This document shows, piece after piece, positions 26,446 through 34,044 of a stretch of 46,438 bases of DNA. Position 1 is the stretch's first letter. Every line of letters begins with the position of its first letter. The position numbers were made by a program, and so were the translations under genes. Location of the stretch: positions 85,924 to 132,361 of the forward strand of contig CAJOLV010000002.1 in NCBI GenBank assembly GCA_905235515.1. The letters are read 5' to 3'. The notes beneath the pieces are model-generated. The model made no database searches and was not told the origin of the DNA. It saw only the letters and a list, made by a program, of their open reading frames with translations. The stretch comes from an uncultured Bacilli bacterium. GTDB lineage: Bacteria; Bacillota_I; Bacilli_A; RFN20; CAG-826.

Positions 26446-27584
26446 TGTACCAAGGGAAAGTCATCTACACCGTTAGTGATGTCAATCGCTACATCAAAGC
26501 TTTAATTAACAATGATCAAAACCTCAAATTCATTTATGTGAGAGGTGAAATATCTAATTTTAAACCTGGGGCTAATGGCCACCTTTATTTTTCTTTGAAA
26601 GATAAAGAATGTTTAATTAATGTCGCAATGTTCAATAATTATGCGAAAGCTATTACTTTTGTTCCAAAAAATGGCGATGAAGTCGTAGTGCTCGCTAGCG
26701 CGGATGTCTATCCAGCGCGTGGAAGTTACCAATTACTGGCTTTTGAAATGAACCAAGTTGGGCAAGGAGATATATTGTTAGAACTTGAAAAACTCAAAAA
26801 GCAACTCCAAGCCGAAGGCTTATTTGAACAATCACGCAAAAGACCAATCAATATCTACCCACACGCAATAGGAGTTATAACCGCCAAGAATTCTGCAGCT
26901 ATTAAAGATATCCTTTTCAATTTGAAAAGAAGATACCCAATTGCTGATATTTATGTCTTTTATAGCGCGGTACAAGGTGATTCTGCCCCAGCTGAATTAC
27001 TAAAAGCCTTTAACGAAAGCCAAAAATATGATTTAGATACCTTAATTATTGGTCGTGGTGGGGGCGCAAGTGAGGATTTAAGCGCGTTTAACGATGAAAA
27101 ACTAGTTAGGGCGATTGCTAATAGCAAAATGCCAGTTATCGCCGCTGTAGGCCATGAAATCGATTCTACACTGGTGGACTTTGTAGCTGACAAAAGAGCG
27201 TCCACTCCAACAGGGGCGGCAGAACTAGCAACAGTGGATAGAAGAGAAATTGAACAGAAATTTCAATATGCAATAGATGATATGTCTGAATCATTGAAAA
27301 ATAAATTAATGGACATGAAAGAAGATATTTCTTCTTATCAAGAGGAGTTGAATGAAGCGATTAAAGATTATCTCACTGATGAGAAAAGAAAACTGAAAGC
27401 CTATCAAGATCAATTAGAAGCTTTATCACCTCTAAAGGTATTGAATAGAGGATTCTCTATCACCCAAGATAAAGATGGAAAAGTGATTACAAGTGTCAAA
27501 GATGTAAAATGTGGAGACACTATCACAACAATTGTGAAAGATGGTACTATTAATAGTAAGGTGGAGAAAGTTGAGGAAAGATGA
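26445..27584 (+). CDS. xseA: Exodeoxyribonuclease VII large subunit
   Basis: 379 residues, shorter than the usual 440-450, mainly because the coiled-coil region is short. The N-terminal OB domain (YTVSDVNRYIKALI ... VRGEISNFKPGANGHLYFSLKD) and catalytic core are intact (GVITAKNSAAIKDI, IIGRGGGASEDL, AVGHEIDSTLVDFVADKRASTPTGAAE). It ends in TGA, which shows TGA is a stop here, and its stop overlaps the xseB start (ATGA). folD, usually between nusB and xseA, is missing. Confidence 0.96.
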   Translation: MYQGKVIYTVSDVNRYIKALINNDQNLKFIYVRGEISNFKPGANGHLYFSLKDKECLINVAMFNNYAKAITFVPKNGDEVVVLASADVYPARGSYQLLAFEMNQVGQGDILLELEKLKKQLQAEGLFEQSRKRPINIYPHAIGVITAKNSAAIKDILFNLKRRYPIADIYVFYSAVQGDSAPAELLKAFNESQKYDLDTLIIGRGGGASEDLSAFNDEKLVRAIANSKMPVIAAVGHEIDSTLVDFVADKRASTPTGAAELATVDRREIEQKFQYAIDDMSESLKNKLMDMKEDISSYQEELNEAIKDYLTDEKRKLKAYQDQLEALSPLKVLNRGFSITQDKDGKVITSVKDVKCGDTITTIVKDGTINSKVEKVEER

Positions 27585-27778
27585 TTATGAGTGAAAAAAT
27601 AGATTTCAAAAAGAACATTGAAAGATTAGATGAAATCGTTAATTTGATTTCTAACAAAGCCTTATCTCTTGAAGAAAGTTTAAAACTCTACGAAGAAGGA
27701 CAACAAATTATCAAGCTCCTCTCTGAAGAATTAAAAGCCGCTGAGGAAAAAGTAGAAAACATTGTGGACATCAAATAA
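27581..27778 (+). CDS. xseB: Exodeoxyribonuclease VII small subunit
   Basis: 65 residues of the XseB helical type (FKKNIERLDEIVNLISNKALSLEESLKLYEEG). It starts at 27581 by ATGA overlap with xseA; ATG 27587 is an alternative two residues later. ispA, often the next gene, is absent. Confidence 0.92.
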   Translation: MIMSEKIDFKKNIERLDEIVNLISNKALSLEESLKLYEEGQQIIKLLSEELKAAEEKVENIVDIK

Positions 27779-27791
27779 TTTTTGAACTTAC

Positions 27792-27819
27792 TAGTAGAAA
27801 TTTAGTAGAAATTTAGTAT
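27792..27819. repeat. 11-base-period TAGTAG repeat (site 2, before dxs)
   Basis: TAGTAG at 27792-27797 and 27803-27808 and TAGTAT at 27814-27819, each 11 bases apart. The last unit touches the dxs ATG, taking the place where a ribosome site would be. Confidence 0.75.
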
Positions 27820-29658
27820 ATGGGAAAGAAGAAAGTAATTCAAAGAATTAATCTTGAGGAAATTAAAGATCCTTCTTTTCTTAATGAACTTAAATATTTT
27901 GAACTAGATGCACTCAGTCATGATATAGCCGATTACATTATTGATGCGACATCACGTTATGGTGGTCACTTATCAAGTAATCTCGGTGTAGTGGACGCCA
28001 CAATTGCGTTATGTCGAGTCTTTGATTTTAAAAAAGATAAGATTATTTTTGATGTTGGTCATCAATGTTATACATATAAAGTTCTTACCGGTCGTTCTTT
28101 AGAACGATTAAGACAAAAAGATGGTGTATGTGGTTTCCAAAGAATGGCAGAATCCCCATATGATCATTTTGAAGCTGGTCACTCTTCAACATCAATCGCT
28201 GTGGCGGCTGGTATGGCTTTAGCAAGAGATTTAAAAAAAGAAACTCATAGTGTGATTGCTTTTGTTGGCGATAGTAGCATCGCTAATGGATTAGCTTTTG
28301 AGGCATTAAACGATGTTTCGATGCAAAAGCATAAAGTAATTATCGTTTTAAACGATAACGATATGTCTATCTCCTATCCTGTTGGCGGTTTATCACGCCT
28401 TTTAAGAAAATATGGAACATCCTCTTTTTACTCAAAAAGTAAGTCTTTTATTAAAAAAGTTTTGTGTTGGAATGGTTTTGGCCGCTGGTTATATAAGATT
28501 GGCGGTAGCTTTAAAAACTGGACCAAGATTCATTTATTAAGAACTAATATTTTTGATAATCTCGGTTATTCATTAATCGGCCCGATTGATGGTCATGATA
28601 TCAAAGCAATGGAAAAAGCCTTTAAAAAGGCTCAAAGAATAGATAAGTCAGTGATAGTCCATATCAAAACAATTAAAGGTAAGGGTTATAAATACGCTGA
28701 AGATGATAATTTTGGTAATTGGCATGGCGTTAATCCTTTTAATAAAGAAACTGGCGAGCCATTAAATAAATCTACAATGACATGGTCTGAATTATATTCA
28801 GATATCTTACTTGAGGCTATGCGTGAACACGAGCATATCGTCACTCTTGTTCCAGGTACTGGTGTGGGAAGTTATATTGAAAAAATACATAACGAATTCC
28901 CAAAACGAACAATTGATGTCGGCATTGCCGAAGAATATGCAGTGACAATGTCTGGAGGTCTAGCGGTTTCAGGATTATATCCAGTTGTCTCAATTTATTC
29001 CACATTCCTACAAAGAGCGTATGATGAGATTTCTCACGATTTAGCAAGAATTAATCTTAATGCGACCTTATTAATTGATCGCGCTGGTTTAGTTGGTAAT
29101 GATGGTTCAAGCCATCAAGGCATTTATGATGAAGCTTTCCTAATGAGTATTCCAAATACAGTTATTGCGATGGCCTCTAATAGAGGGCAAGCCAAATCAT
29201 TATTAAATGAATCTTTGAAAGGACATGGAGTGTTTGCGATTAGATATTGTAAAAACGCCTGTTTAGATAATTATCCAGAAGAAAATTTGCCTTTTGGTAA
29301 ATGGAAAGAAGAAATACTGGGTCATAAAACTGCGATTGTTTCAGTGGGACCAGAGACTGAAGAATTAAAAGAATTGTTAAAAGATAAGGATGTTACTTTA
29401 GTAAACGCTATTTATCAAAAGCCACTAGATGAAGAGTGGGTGAAGAAACTTTTAAACTATGACAAAGTTATTATTTACGATGCTTATTCAGTTAAAGGTG
29501 GATTCCCACAAGCATTAGCTTCTCGCTTAGCGGAGGAAGGTTTCAAAGGTAAAGTTATTATAAAAGCAATACCAGATGTCTTTGTCAAACACGCTAGTGT
29601 GAGAGAACAAAAGGAAGAATTCAAATTACTACCAGAAGATATCATTGCCCTTCTCTAA
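27820..29658 (+). CDS. dxs: 1-deoxy-D-xylulose-5-phosphate synthase
   Basis: 612 residues, first enzyme of the MEP isoprenoid pathway; ispG of the same pathway is at 45122. Typical parts are YGGHLSSNLGVVDATIAL, DVGHQCYTYKVLTG, LNDNDMSIS, and DRAGLVGNDGSSHQGIYDEAFL. The thiamine-diphosphate motif reads GDSSIANG instead of the usual GDGxxxxG. No Shine-Dalgarno sequence is present. It ends the yqhY-nusB-xseAB-dxs block. Confidence 0.93.
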   Translation: MGKKKVIQRINLEEIKDPSFLNELKYFELDALSHDIADYIIDATSRYGGHLSSNLGVVDATIALCRVFDFKKDKIIFDVGHQCYTYKVLTGRSLERLRQKDGVCGFQRMAESPYDHFEAGHSSTSIAVAAGMALARDLKKETHSVIAFVGDSSIANGLAFEALNDVSMQKHKVIIVLNDNDMSISYPVGGLSRLLRKYGTSSFYSKSKSFIKKVLCWNGFGRWLYKIGGSFKNWTKIHLLRTNIFDNLGYSLIGPIDGHDIKAMEKAFKKAQRIDKSVIVHIKTIKGKGYKYAEDDNFGNWHGVNPFNKETGEPLNKSTMTWSELYSDILLEAMREHEHIVTLVPGTGVGSYIEKIHNEFPKRTIDVGIAEEYAVTMSGGLAVSGLYPVVSIYSTFLQRAYDEISHDLARINLNATLLIDRAGLVGNDGSSHQGIYDEAFLMSIPNTVIAMASNRGQAKSLLNESLKGHGVFAIRYCKNACLDNYPEENLPFGKWKEEILGHKTAIVSVGPETEELKELLKDKDVTLVNAIYQKPLDEEWVKKLLNYDKVIIYDAYSVKGGFPQALASRLAEEGFKGKVIIKAIPDVFVKHASVREQKEEFKLLPEDIIALL

Positions 29659-29665
29659 TATTTGG

Positions 29666-29695
29666 TTAACATAATGTATTATTTCATTATATAAT
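29666..29695 (+). promoter_or_regulatory. Promoter of dinB, leaderless geometry
   Basis: TTAACA (29666-29671), 18-base spacer, TATAAT (29690-29695). ATG 29704 comes eight bases after the -10, so the transcript probably starts at or very near the start codon. The -35 lies within a 14-base sequence also found in the dif site. Confidence 0.65.
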
Positions 29696-29703
29696 AATGG
29701 CGT

Positions 29704-30879
29704 ATGAGTAAAGTGATTGTTCACATTGACTTAAACGCCTTTTTTGTAAGAGCGGAAGAAATAAAAGATCCATCTTTAGAAGGTAAAGCTGTCGCTGTTG
29801 GTAGAGAAGGAAGAGCGGGAATCGTTTCCACTTGTTCCTATGAGGCCCGTAAATATGGTGTCCATTCTGGTATGCCCGTCTTTCAAGCTAAACAACTATG
29901 CCCGCAATTAATTCTTCTTCCTGGCGATTATCGCTTTTATCGCACGCTCTCGCACATGTTTAGAAGATTCGTAAGGAATTATACCGAAATAGTGGAAATC
30001 GCCTCTATAGATGAGTGTTATGCGGATTTTACCGATGTTTTAAAAGATGTTAAAGATGTAGAGGCGTTTTTTCGCAAATTACAACTTGATTTATTTAAAC
30101 AAACTCAATTGAAATGTTCCATTGGTGTGGCTCCCACAAAGTTTTTAGCTAAAATGGGGTCCGATTATCAAAAACCAATGGGTTTAACTATTATCAGAAA
30201 GAAAGATATTAAAAAGAAATTGTATCCATTATCTATTGATAAACTCTATGGAGTGGGCAAAAAGACTCTCCCAAGATTACAAGCATTAGGTATTAAAACT
30301 ATTGGTGACTTAGCAAATAGAGTTGACACTGATGATAAAGAGGTAATGAATCAATTTGGAAAATTTGCTTATACAATCAAAGACTGGTTACATGGAAAAG
30401 GCTCTGATAGTGTACAAGCGGAATCAGATGACCCGAAATCTTTAGGCCATTCAACTACTTTAAAGCATGACACCGATGATTTTAATGAAATTAAATTAGT
30501 CTATGAGGAATTATGCAAAGAAGTCTCTTATGAAGTCAAAAGAGAAAAAATGATGGGCTATACAGTTAATATCAACATCAAGGAAGCTAACTTTATTAGT
30601 CACAACAAATCTATTACATTAGATAGGCCAATCAGCGACGCAAAACTCATTTATAAATATGCGATAAATCTCTATGAAAAGAACTTTTTAGGAATCAGCG
30701 TCCGTTTAGTGGGTGTGACTTTACAAAACCTTATTTCTAATAAAGATGTAGCGGTGCAAATGAATTTGTTCGTTGGTGAAGAAGATGAAGATAAAACTAA
30801 AGTTTTAATCAACGATATCAACCGTGGGTTTGATAAGCCCATTGTTATGCGTGCATCCGAAGTAAAGAAGGAAAAATAA
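29704..30879 (+). CDS. dinB: DNA polymerase IV (Y family)
   Basis: 391 residues, translesion polymerase. Catalytic acidic motifs are VHIDLNAFFVRAEE (Asp at 8) and SIDECYADF (Asp/Glu). The finger segment STCSYEARKYGV is present. A QMNLF motif (352-356) near the C-terminus matches the beta-clamp-binding pentapeptide of Pol IV enzymes. It starts at ATG 29704, placed right after the promoter; xerD follows one base after the stop. Confidence 0.96.
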   Translation: MSKVIVHIDLNAFFVRAEEIKDPSLEGKAVAVGREGRAGIVSTCSYEARKYGVHSGMPVFQAKQLCPQLILLPGDYRFYRTLSHMFRRFVRNYTEIVEIASIDECYADFTDVLKDVKDVEAFFRKLQLDLFKQTQLKCSIGVAPTKFLAKMGSDYQKPMGLTIIRKKDIKKKLYPLSIDKLYGVGKKTLPRLQALGIKTIGDLANRVDTDDKEVMNQFGKFAYTIKDWLHGKGSDSVQAESDDPKSLGHSTTLKHDTDDFNEIKLVYEELCKEVSYEVKREKMMGYTVNINIKEANFISHNKSITLDRPISDAKLIYKYAINLYEKNFLGISVRLVGVTLQNLISNKDVAVQMNLFVGEEDEDKTKVLINDINRGFDKPIVMRASEVKKEK

Positions 30880-30880
30880 T

Positions 30881-31774
30881 ATGCTTTTAGAAGACGCAAT
30901 TGAATTATTTCAACAATATATCCTTGTCGAAAAAGGGTTATCAAAGCAAACTTTATCTTCCTATATGACTGATTTGAAAAAGTTTTTCTTATATTTCAAA
31001 GAAGGGGGAGCGGAGAAAGTCGATACTTCTGATTTAATGGGAACTGACTTAATAGAATATCGTAGATATCTCGGTGCGACACAAAAAAGAGCAGCGACCA
31101 CTCTTAGAAAGATATCGTCAACTAGATCGTTCTATCTCTTTTTAAAAAGAGAAAAGATAATTGATATCGATATACCAGAAATTGAACCGCCAAAAAAGCC
31201 ACAAACTTTACCAAATTGTTTATCGATAGAGGAAGTGGAAGCTTTATTAGAGACACCAGATATTTCTAGACCTGATGGACTAAGAGATAGGGCTATGCTT
31301 GAATTGATGTATTCAAGTGGTTTACGTGTCAGTGAACTTTTAGCGTTGGAAAGAAAAAAAGTTAATCTAGAAAGAGGAATCGTTTCCGTTTTTGGTAAAG
31401 GGGCCAAAGAAAGAAAAGTTCCGATAGGGGATTTTGCTTTAGAATTTGTTATTAAATACATTAATGAAGCAAGGAGTAAAAATCCGGGTAAAAACACTAA
31501 GTATCTATTTTTAAATAGATATGGTAAGCCATTATCCCGTCAATATTTCTTTAAACAGATTAAAAAATACGCCTTATTAGCAGGAATAGACACCGAGATT
31601 TCTCCTCATACATTAAGACATTGCTTTGCCACCCATTTGTTAGAAAATGGTGCTCAATTAAGAGCGGTGCAAGAGATGCTTGGTCACTCTAACATTGCTA
31701 CAACTCAAATATATACACACATTTCAACAAAACGCATTATCAGTGCATATGATTTGTATATGAAAAAGAAATAA
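30881..31774 (+). CDS. xerD: Tyrosine recombinase XerD
   Basis: 297 residues, normal XerC/D length. N-terminal core-binding domain, then catalytic residues Arg in SGLRVSELLAL, Lys in GKGAKERKVP, HxxR in HTLRHCFATHLL, His in LGHSN and nucleophile Tyr278 in IYTHIS. It resolves chromosome dimers at dif; a good dif site lies 2.1 kb downstream. The order xerD-deoB matches Bacillus, which favours XerD over XerC. Confidence 0.9.
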   Translation: MLLEDAIELFQQYILVEKGLSKQTLSSYMTDLKKFFLYFKEGGAEKVDTSDLMGTDLIEYRRYLGATQKRAATTLRKISSTRSFYLFLKREKIIDIDIPEIEPPKKPQTLPNCLSIEEVEALLETPDISRPDGLRDRAMLELMYSSGLRVSELLALERKKVNLERGIVSVFGKGAKERKVPIGDFALEFVIKYINEARSKNPGKNTKYLFLNRYGKPLSRQYFFKQIKKYALLAGIDTEISPHTLRHCFATHLLENGAQLRAVQEMLGHSNIATTQIYTHISTKRIISAYDLYMKKK

Positions 31775-31805
31775 GATAAAATCTTAAATGAACGGAGAAT
31801 TATAT

Positions 31806-33029
31806 ATGTCATATAAATTTAAAAGAATATTCGTGATAGTTGCTGATTCTGTCGGCATTGGTGCCGAACCAGACGCAGATCAATATTTTAACGATGGACA
31901 AAATGACGTCGGAAGCAACACGATTGTCCATATCGCTGAAAGAATGCCAGATGGTCAAGGATTAAATATTCCAACTATGAATTCTTTTGGTTTAGCGGAC
32001 TTAGATGATATTAAAGGCACTTTTAAAGTTAGTCACCCTCATTCATATGTCGCTAGGGCGAGAGAAGAATCTAAAGGTAAAGACACTATGACTGGCCACT
32101 GGGAAATGATGGGAGTTTACACTACAAAGCCATTCCAAACATTCACAGATCATGGATTCCCAAAAGAATTAATTGATGAATTAGAAGCTAAAACTGGCCA
32201 CAAAGTAATTGGTAATAAAGCCGCCTCAGGAACAGAAATTCTTGTTGAATTAGGCGAAGAACAGATGAGAGACAATTCTTTAATTGTATATACATCCGCT
32301 GATTCAGTTTTACAAATTTCTGCTCATGAAGAAGTTACTGGCTTAGAAGAATTATATAGATGTTGTGAAATTGCTCGTGAAATCTGTATGAAAGATGAAT
32401 GGATGGTGGGAAGAATTATCGCTAGACCATTTTTAGGTAATGATAAAACTAACTTCAAAAGAGTTGTTGCCCATCGTCATGACCTAGCTTTAAAACCACC
32501 GGTCAAAACTGTGATGAATGTTTTAAAAGACAATGGTTTTGATGTTAGCTGTGTCGGTAAAATTGGCGACATCTTTGATGGTTATGGTGTGACCAAAACA
32601 CAAAAAACATCTTCTAATGAAGATGGAATGGATAAAACTATTGATGAAGCTAAGAACAATGATTTTACCGGTATCTGCTTTGTCAACTTAGTAGAATTTG
32701 ATAGTGAATACGGTCATAGAAGAGATCCGATTGGCTATGGGAAGTGTTTAGAAGCATTTGATAAGCGTTTAAATGAGCTCCTTCAATATCTCAAAGACGA
32801 TGATTTAGTAATTGTTACCGCAGACCATGGTAATGATCCAACTTGGGCAGGCACTGATCACACCAGAGAAAAAGTTCCTCTATTAATGTATTCAAAGAAT
32901 TTTAATGATGGTGGATATCTTGAGGAAAGAAGTTCTTTTGCTGATATTGGAGCGACTATTCTTAAAAACTTCCATTTAGAGATACCGAAACATTTAATCG
33001 GTCATCCAATTGAAGAATTGCTAAAATAA
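31806..33029 (+). CDS. deoB: Phosphopentomutase
   Basis: 407 residues from ATG 31806, which has GGAGAA a few bases upstream; an in-frame ATG at 31788 lies before that site and is less likely. Interconverts ribose/deoxyribose 1- and 5-phosphates in nucleoside salvage. Alkaline-phosphatase-fold metal and phosphate residues are visible: [26 protein letters not shown] (activating Thr), VTADHGNDP and [12 protein letters not shown]. Confidence 0.96.
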   Translation: MSYKFKRIFVIVADSVGIGAEPDADQYFNDGQNDVGSNTIVHIAERMPDGQGLNIPTMNSFGLADLDDIKGTFKVSHPHSYVARAREESKGKDTMTGHWEMMGVYTTKPFQTFTDHGFPKELIDELEAKTGHKVIGNKAASGTEILVELGEEQMRDNSLIVYTSADSVLQISAHEEVTGLEELYRCCEIAREICMKDEWMVGRIIARPFLGNDKTNFKRVVAHRHDLALKPPVKTVMNVLKDNGFDVSCVGKIGDIFDGYGVTKTQKTSSNEDGMDKTIDEAKNNDFTGICFVNLVEFDSEYGHRRDPIGYGKCLEAFDKRLNELLQYLKDDDLVIVTADHGNDPTWAGTDHTREKVPLLMYSKNFNDGGYLEERSSFADIGATILKNFHLEIPKHLIGHPIEELLK

Positions 33030-33056
33030 GATAATTACAAAAAAAGTTAGTTTTTT

Positions 33057-33080
33057 AAGACCCTTATGGGTCTTTTCTTT
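33057..33080 (+). terminator. Terminator after deoB
   Basis: AAGACCC-TTAT-GGGTCTT (33057-33074), seven-pair stem, followed by TTCTTTTTC. Confidence 0.85.
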
Positions 33081-33106
33081 TTCTCACAAACAAAATATCA
33101 AAAATA

Positions 33107-33147
33107 GTGCAACTAAAATCGATTTTTTAAGAATAGTTTATAGGAGG
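33107..33147 (+). promoter_or_regulatory. Two-box promoter-like module (copy B) before the MazF-like gene
   Basis: GTGCAACTAAA (33107-33117), 13 bases, GAATAGTTTAT (33131-33141), then AGGAGG (33142-33147) and six bases to TTG 33154. Box sequences, gap length and ribosome-site spacing match copy A at 4313-4354, while the 13-base spacer does not. It follows the deoB terminator, so it is the likely sole promoter of the next gene. Confidence 0.6.
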
Positions 33148-33153
33148 ACTTTT

Positions 33154-33780
33154 TTGAAAATGTTAAAAGAAGAGTATATAAATCCATATAGTAATTTGCA
33201 CAAAAAAGAAATCGCTTCCATAGTTAAAAAGCAAATGAGCTTAGAAAGAAAACAAGCTCATTATGATATCATCGGATGGCTTATTAGACAAAATGAATAC
33301 GCAAAGTGCTCAGAGAAATATCGTTTGTCTTATGAATTAAAAGCCGGCGAAATATACGAAGTTGATTTTGGCATTAATGTGAATGCAGAATTCTCATATC
33401 GACATTATGGTCTAGTCTTAGTTGACTCACCAGAATCTAATCCATTGGTTTTAATGTGTCCGTTAAAGACAAACACAAAAGGCGCTCATCGAGCAAGTGA
33501 TATCAACCTCGGAATTATAGAATCGCTTGACACAAAACACGAATCATTAGCGGTAATTAATCAAATTAGATCAGTGGACAAGTTCAGAATATTTAAAAGA
33601 CAAGTAATCGGTAAGAAAGAATTAGAGCAAAGTAAATTTAATGATGTAGAAATAGAAAATTCAAATGATATGATTATAGAAAACATAACACCAAATAGGT
33701 TAGACAATAATCAATATGAAATGGTCATTAATGGCCTATTAAATTACATCAAATATGGCACAATCAACCCAAAACAGTGA
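33154..33780 (+). CDS. MazF/PemK-like toxin-fold protein, orphan
   Basis: 208 residues from TTG 33154, chosen because AGGAGG ends six bases before it, the same spacing as in the peptide gene; ATG 33160 would be 12 bases away. After a charged N-terminal extension of about 68 residues comes a MazF/PemK-like domain: LKAGEIYEVDFG (about 66-77), RHYGLVLVDS, PLVLMCPLKT, ESLAVINQIRSVDKFRI and VIGK. This family contains mRNA-cleaving toxins, but no antitoxin gene adjoins it, and the long extension could be self-inhibitory or DNA-binding. It stops in TGA, about 140 bases before dif. Fold is likely; toxicity is inference. Confidence 0.72.
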   Translation: MKMLKEEYINPYSNLHKKEIASIVKKQMSLERKQAHYDIIGWLIRQNEYAKCSEKYRLSYELKAGEIYEVDFGINVNAEFSYRHYGLVLVDSPESNPLVLMCPLKTNTKGAHRASDINLGIIESLDTKHESLAVINQIRSVDKFRIFKRQVIGKKELEQSKFNDVEIENSNDMIIENITPNRLDNNQYEMVINGLLNYIKYGTINPKQ

Positions 33781-33787
33781 TATGAGC

Positions 33788-33804
33788 TAGTAGTTTTCTA
33801 GTAG
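33788..33804. repeat. 11-base-period TAGTAG repeat (site 3, after the MazF-like gene)
   Basis: TAGTAG at 33788-33793 and 33799-33804, 11 bases apart, eight bases past the stop codon of the MazF-like gene and about 115 bases before dif. Confidence 0.7.
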
Positions 33805-33918
33805 TTTTAAAATCGAATTAATATGTGGAAAAGTCGAATTATCAACATATTTATAAAATGTTTTTTTATAAGATGATTAATAAATATATCTTGATATAAT
33901 CTCGTTTTTATATAATAT

Positions 33919-33946
33919 GGTTAACATAATGATAATTATGCGAAGT
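33919..33946. other. dif: dif site for XerC/XerD chromosome dimer resolution
   Basis: A 28-base site with two 11-base arms and a six-base centre. The left arm GGTTAACATAA (33919-33929) reads on the other strand as a standard XerD arm (TTATGTTAACC). The right arm TTATGCGAAGT (33936-33946) reads as ACTTCGCATAA, matching the XerC arm (ACTTC...TAA in Bacillus, GCGCATAA in E. coli). It lies in a gene-free gap where + strand genes give way to - strand genes, as expected at the replication terminus, and 2.1 kb from xerD. Confidence 0.88.
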
Positions 33947-33991
33947 CGTATATAATTCGCTATTTTAATGTGGATTGTGTGGAAAACTATA

Positions 33992-34018
33992 AAAGAAAAA
34001 AGCTGTTTTATTCACAGC
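33992..34018 (-). terminator. Terminator after nadD-yqeK (- strand)
   Basis: On the - strand GCTGT (34014-34018) and ACAGC (34002-34006) form a five-pair stem with loop GAATAAA, followed by TTTTTTCTTTT. Confidence 0.65.
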
Positions 34019-34044
34019 CTCATCTTAACATTGATTTATTCTTA

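Noticed and set aside
29664-29692. Second dif site at the dinB promoter
   Set aside because: Only the XerD half is present; the XerC arm is absent at the right distance.
26445-33780. Mycoplasma-type code with TGA as tryptophan
   Set aside because: xseA and the MazF-like gene end at TGA at sensible family lengths, and tryptophans in conserved positions are TGG.
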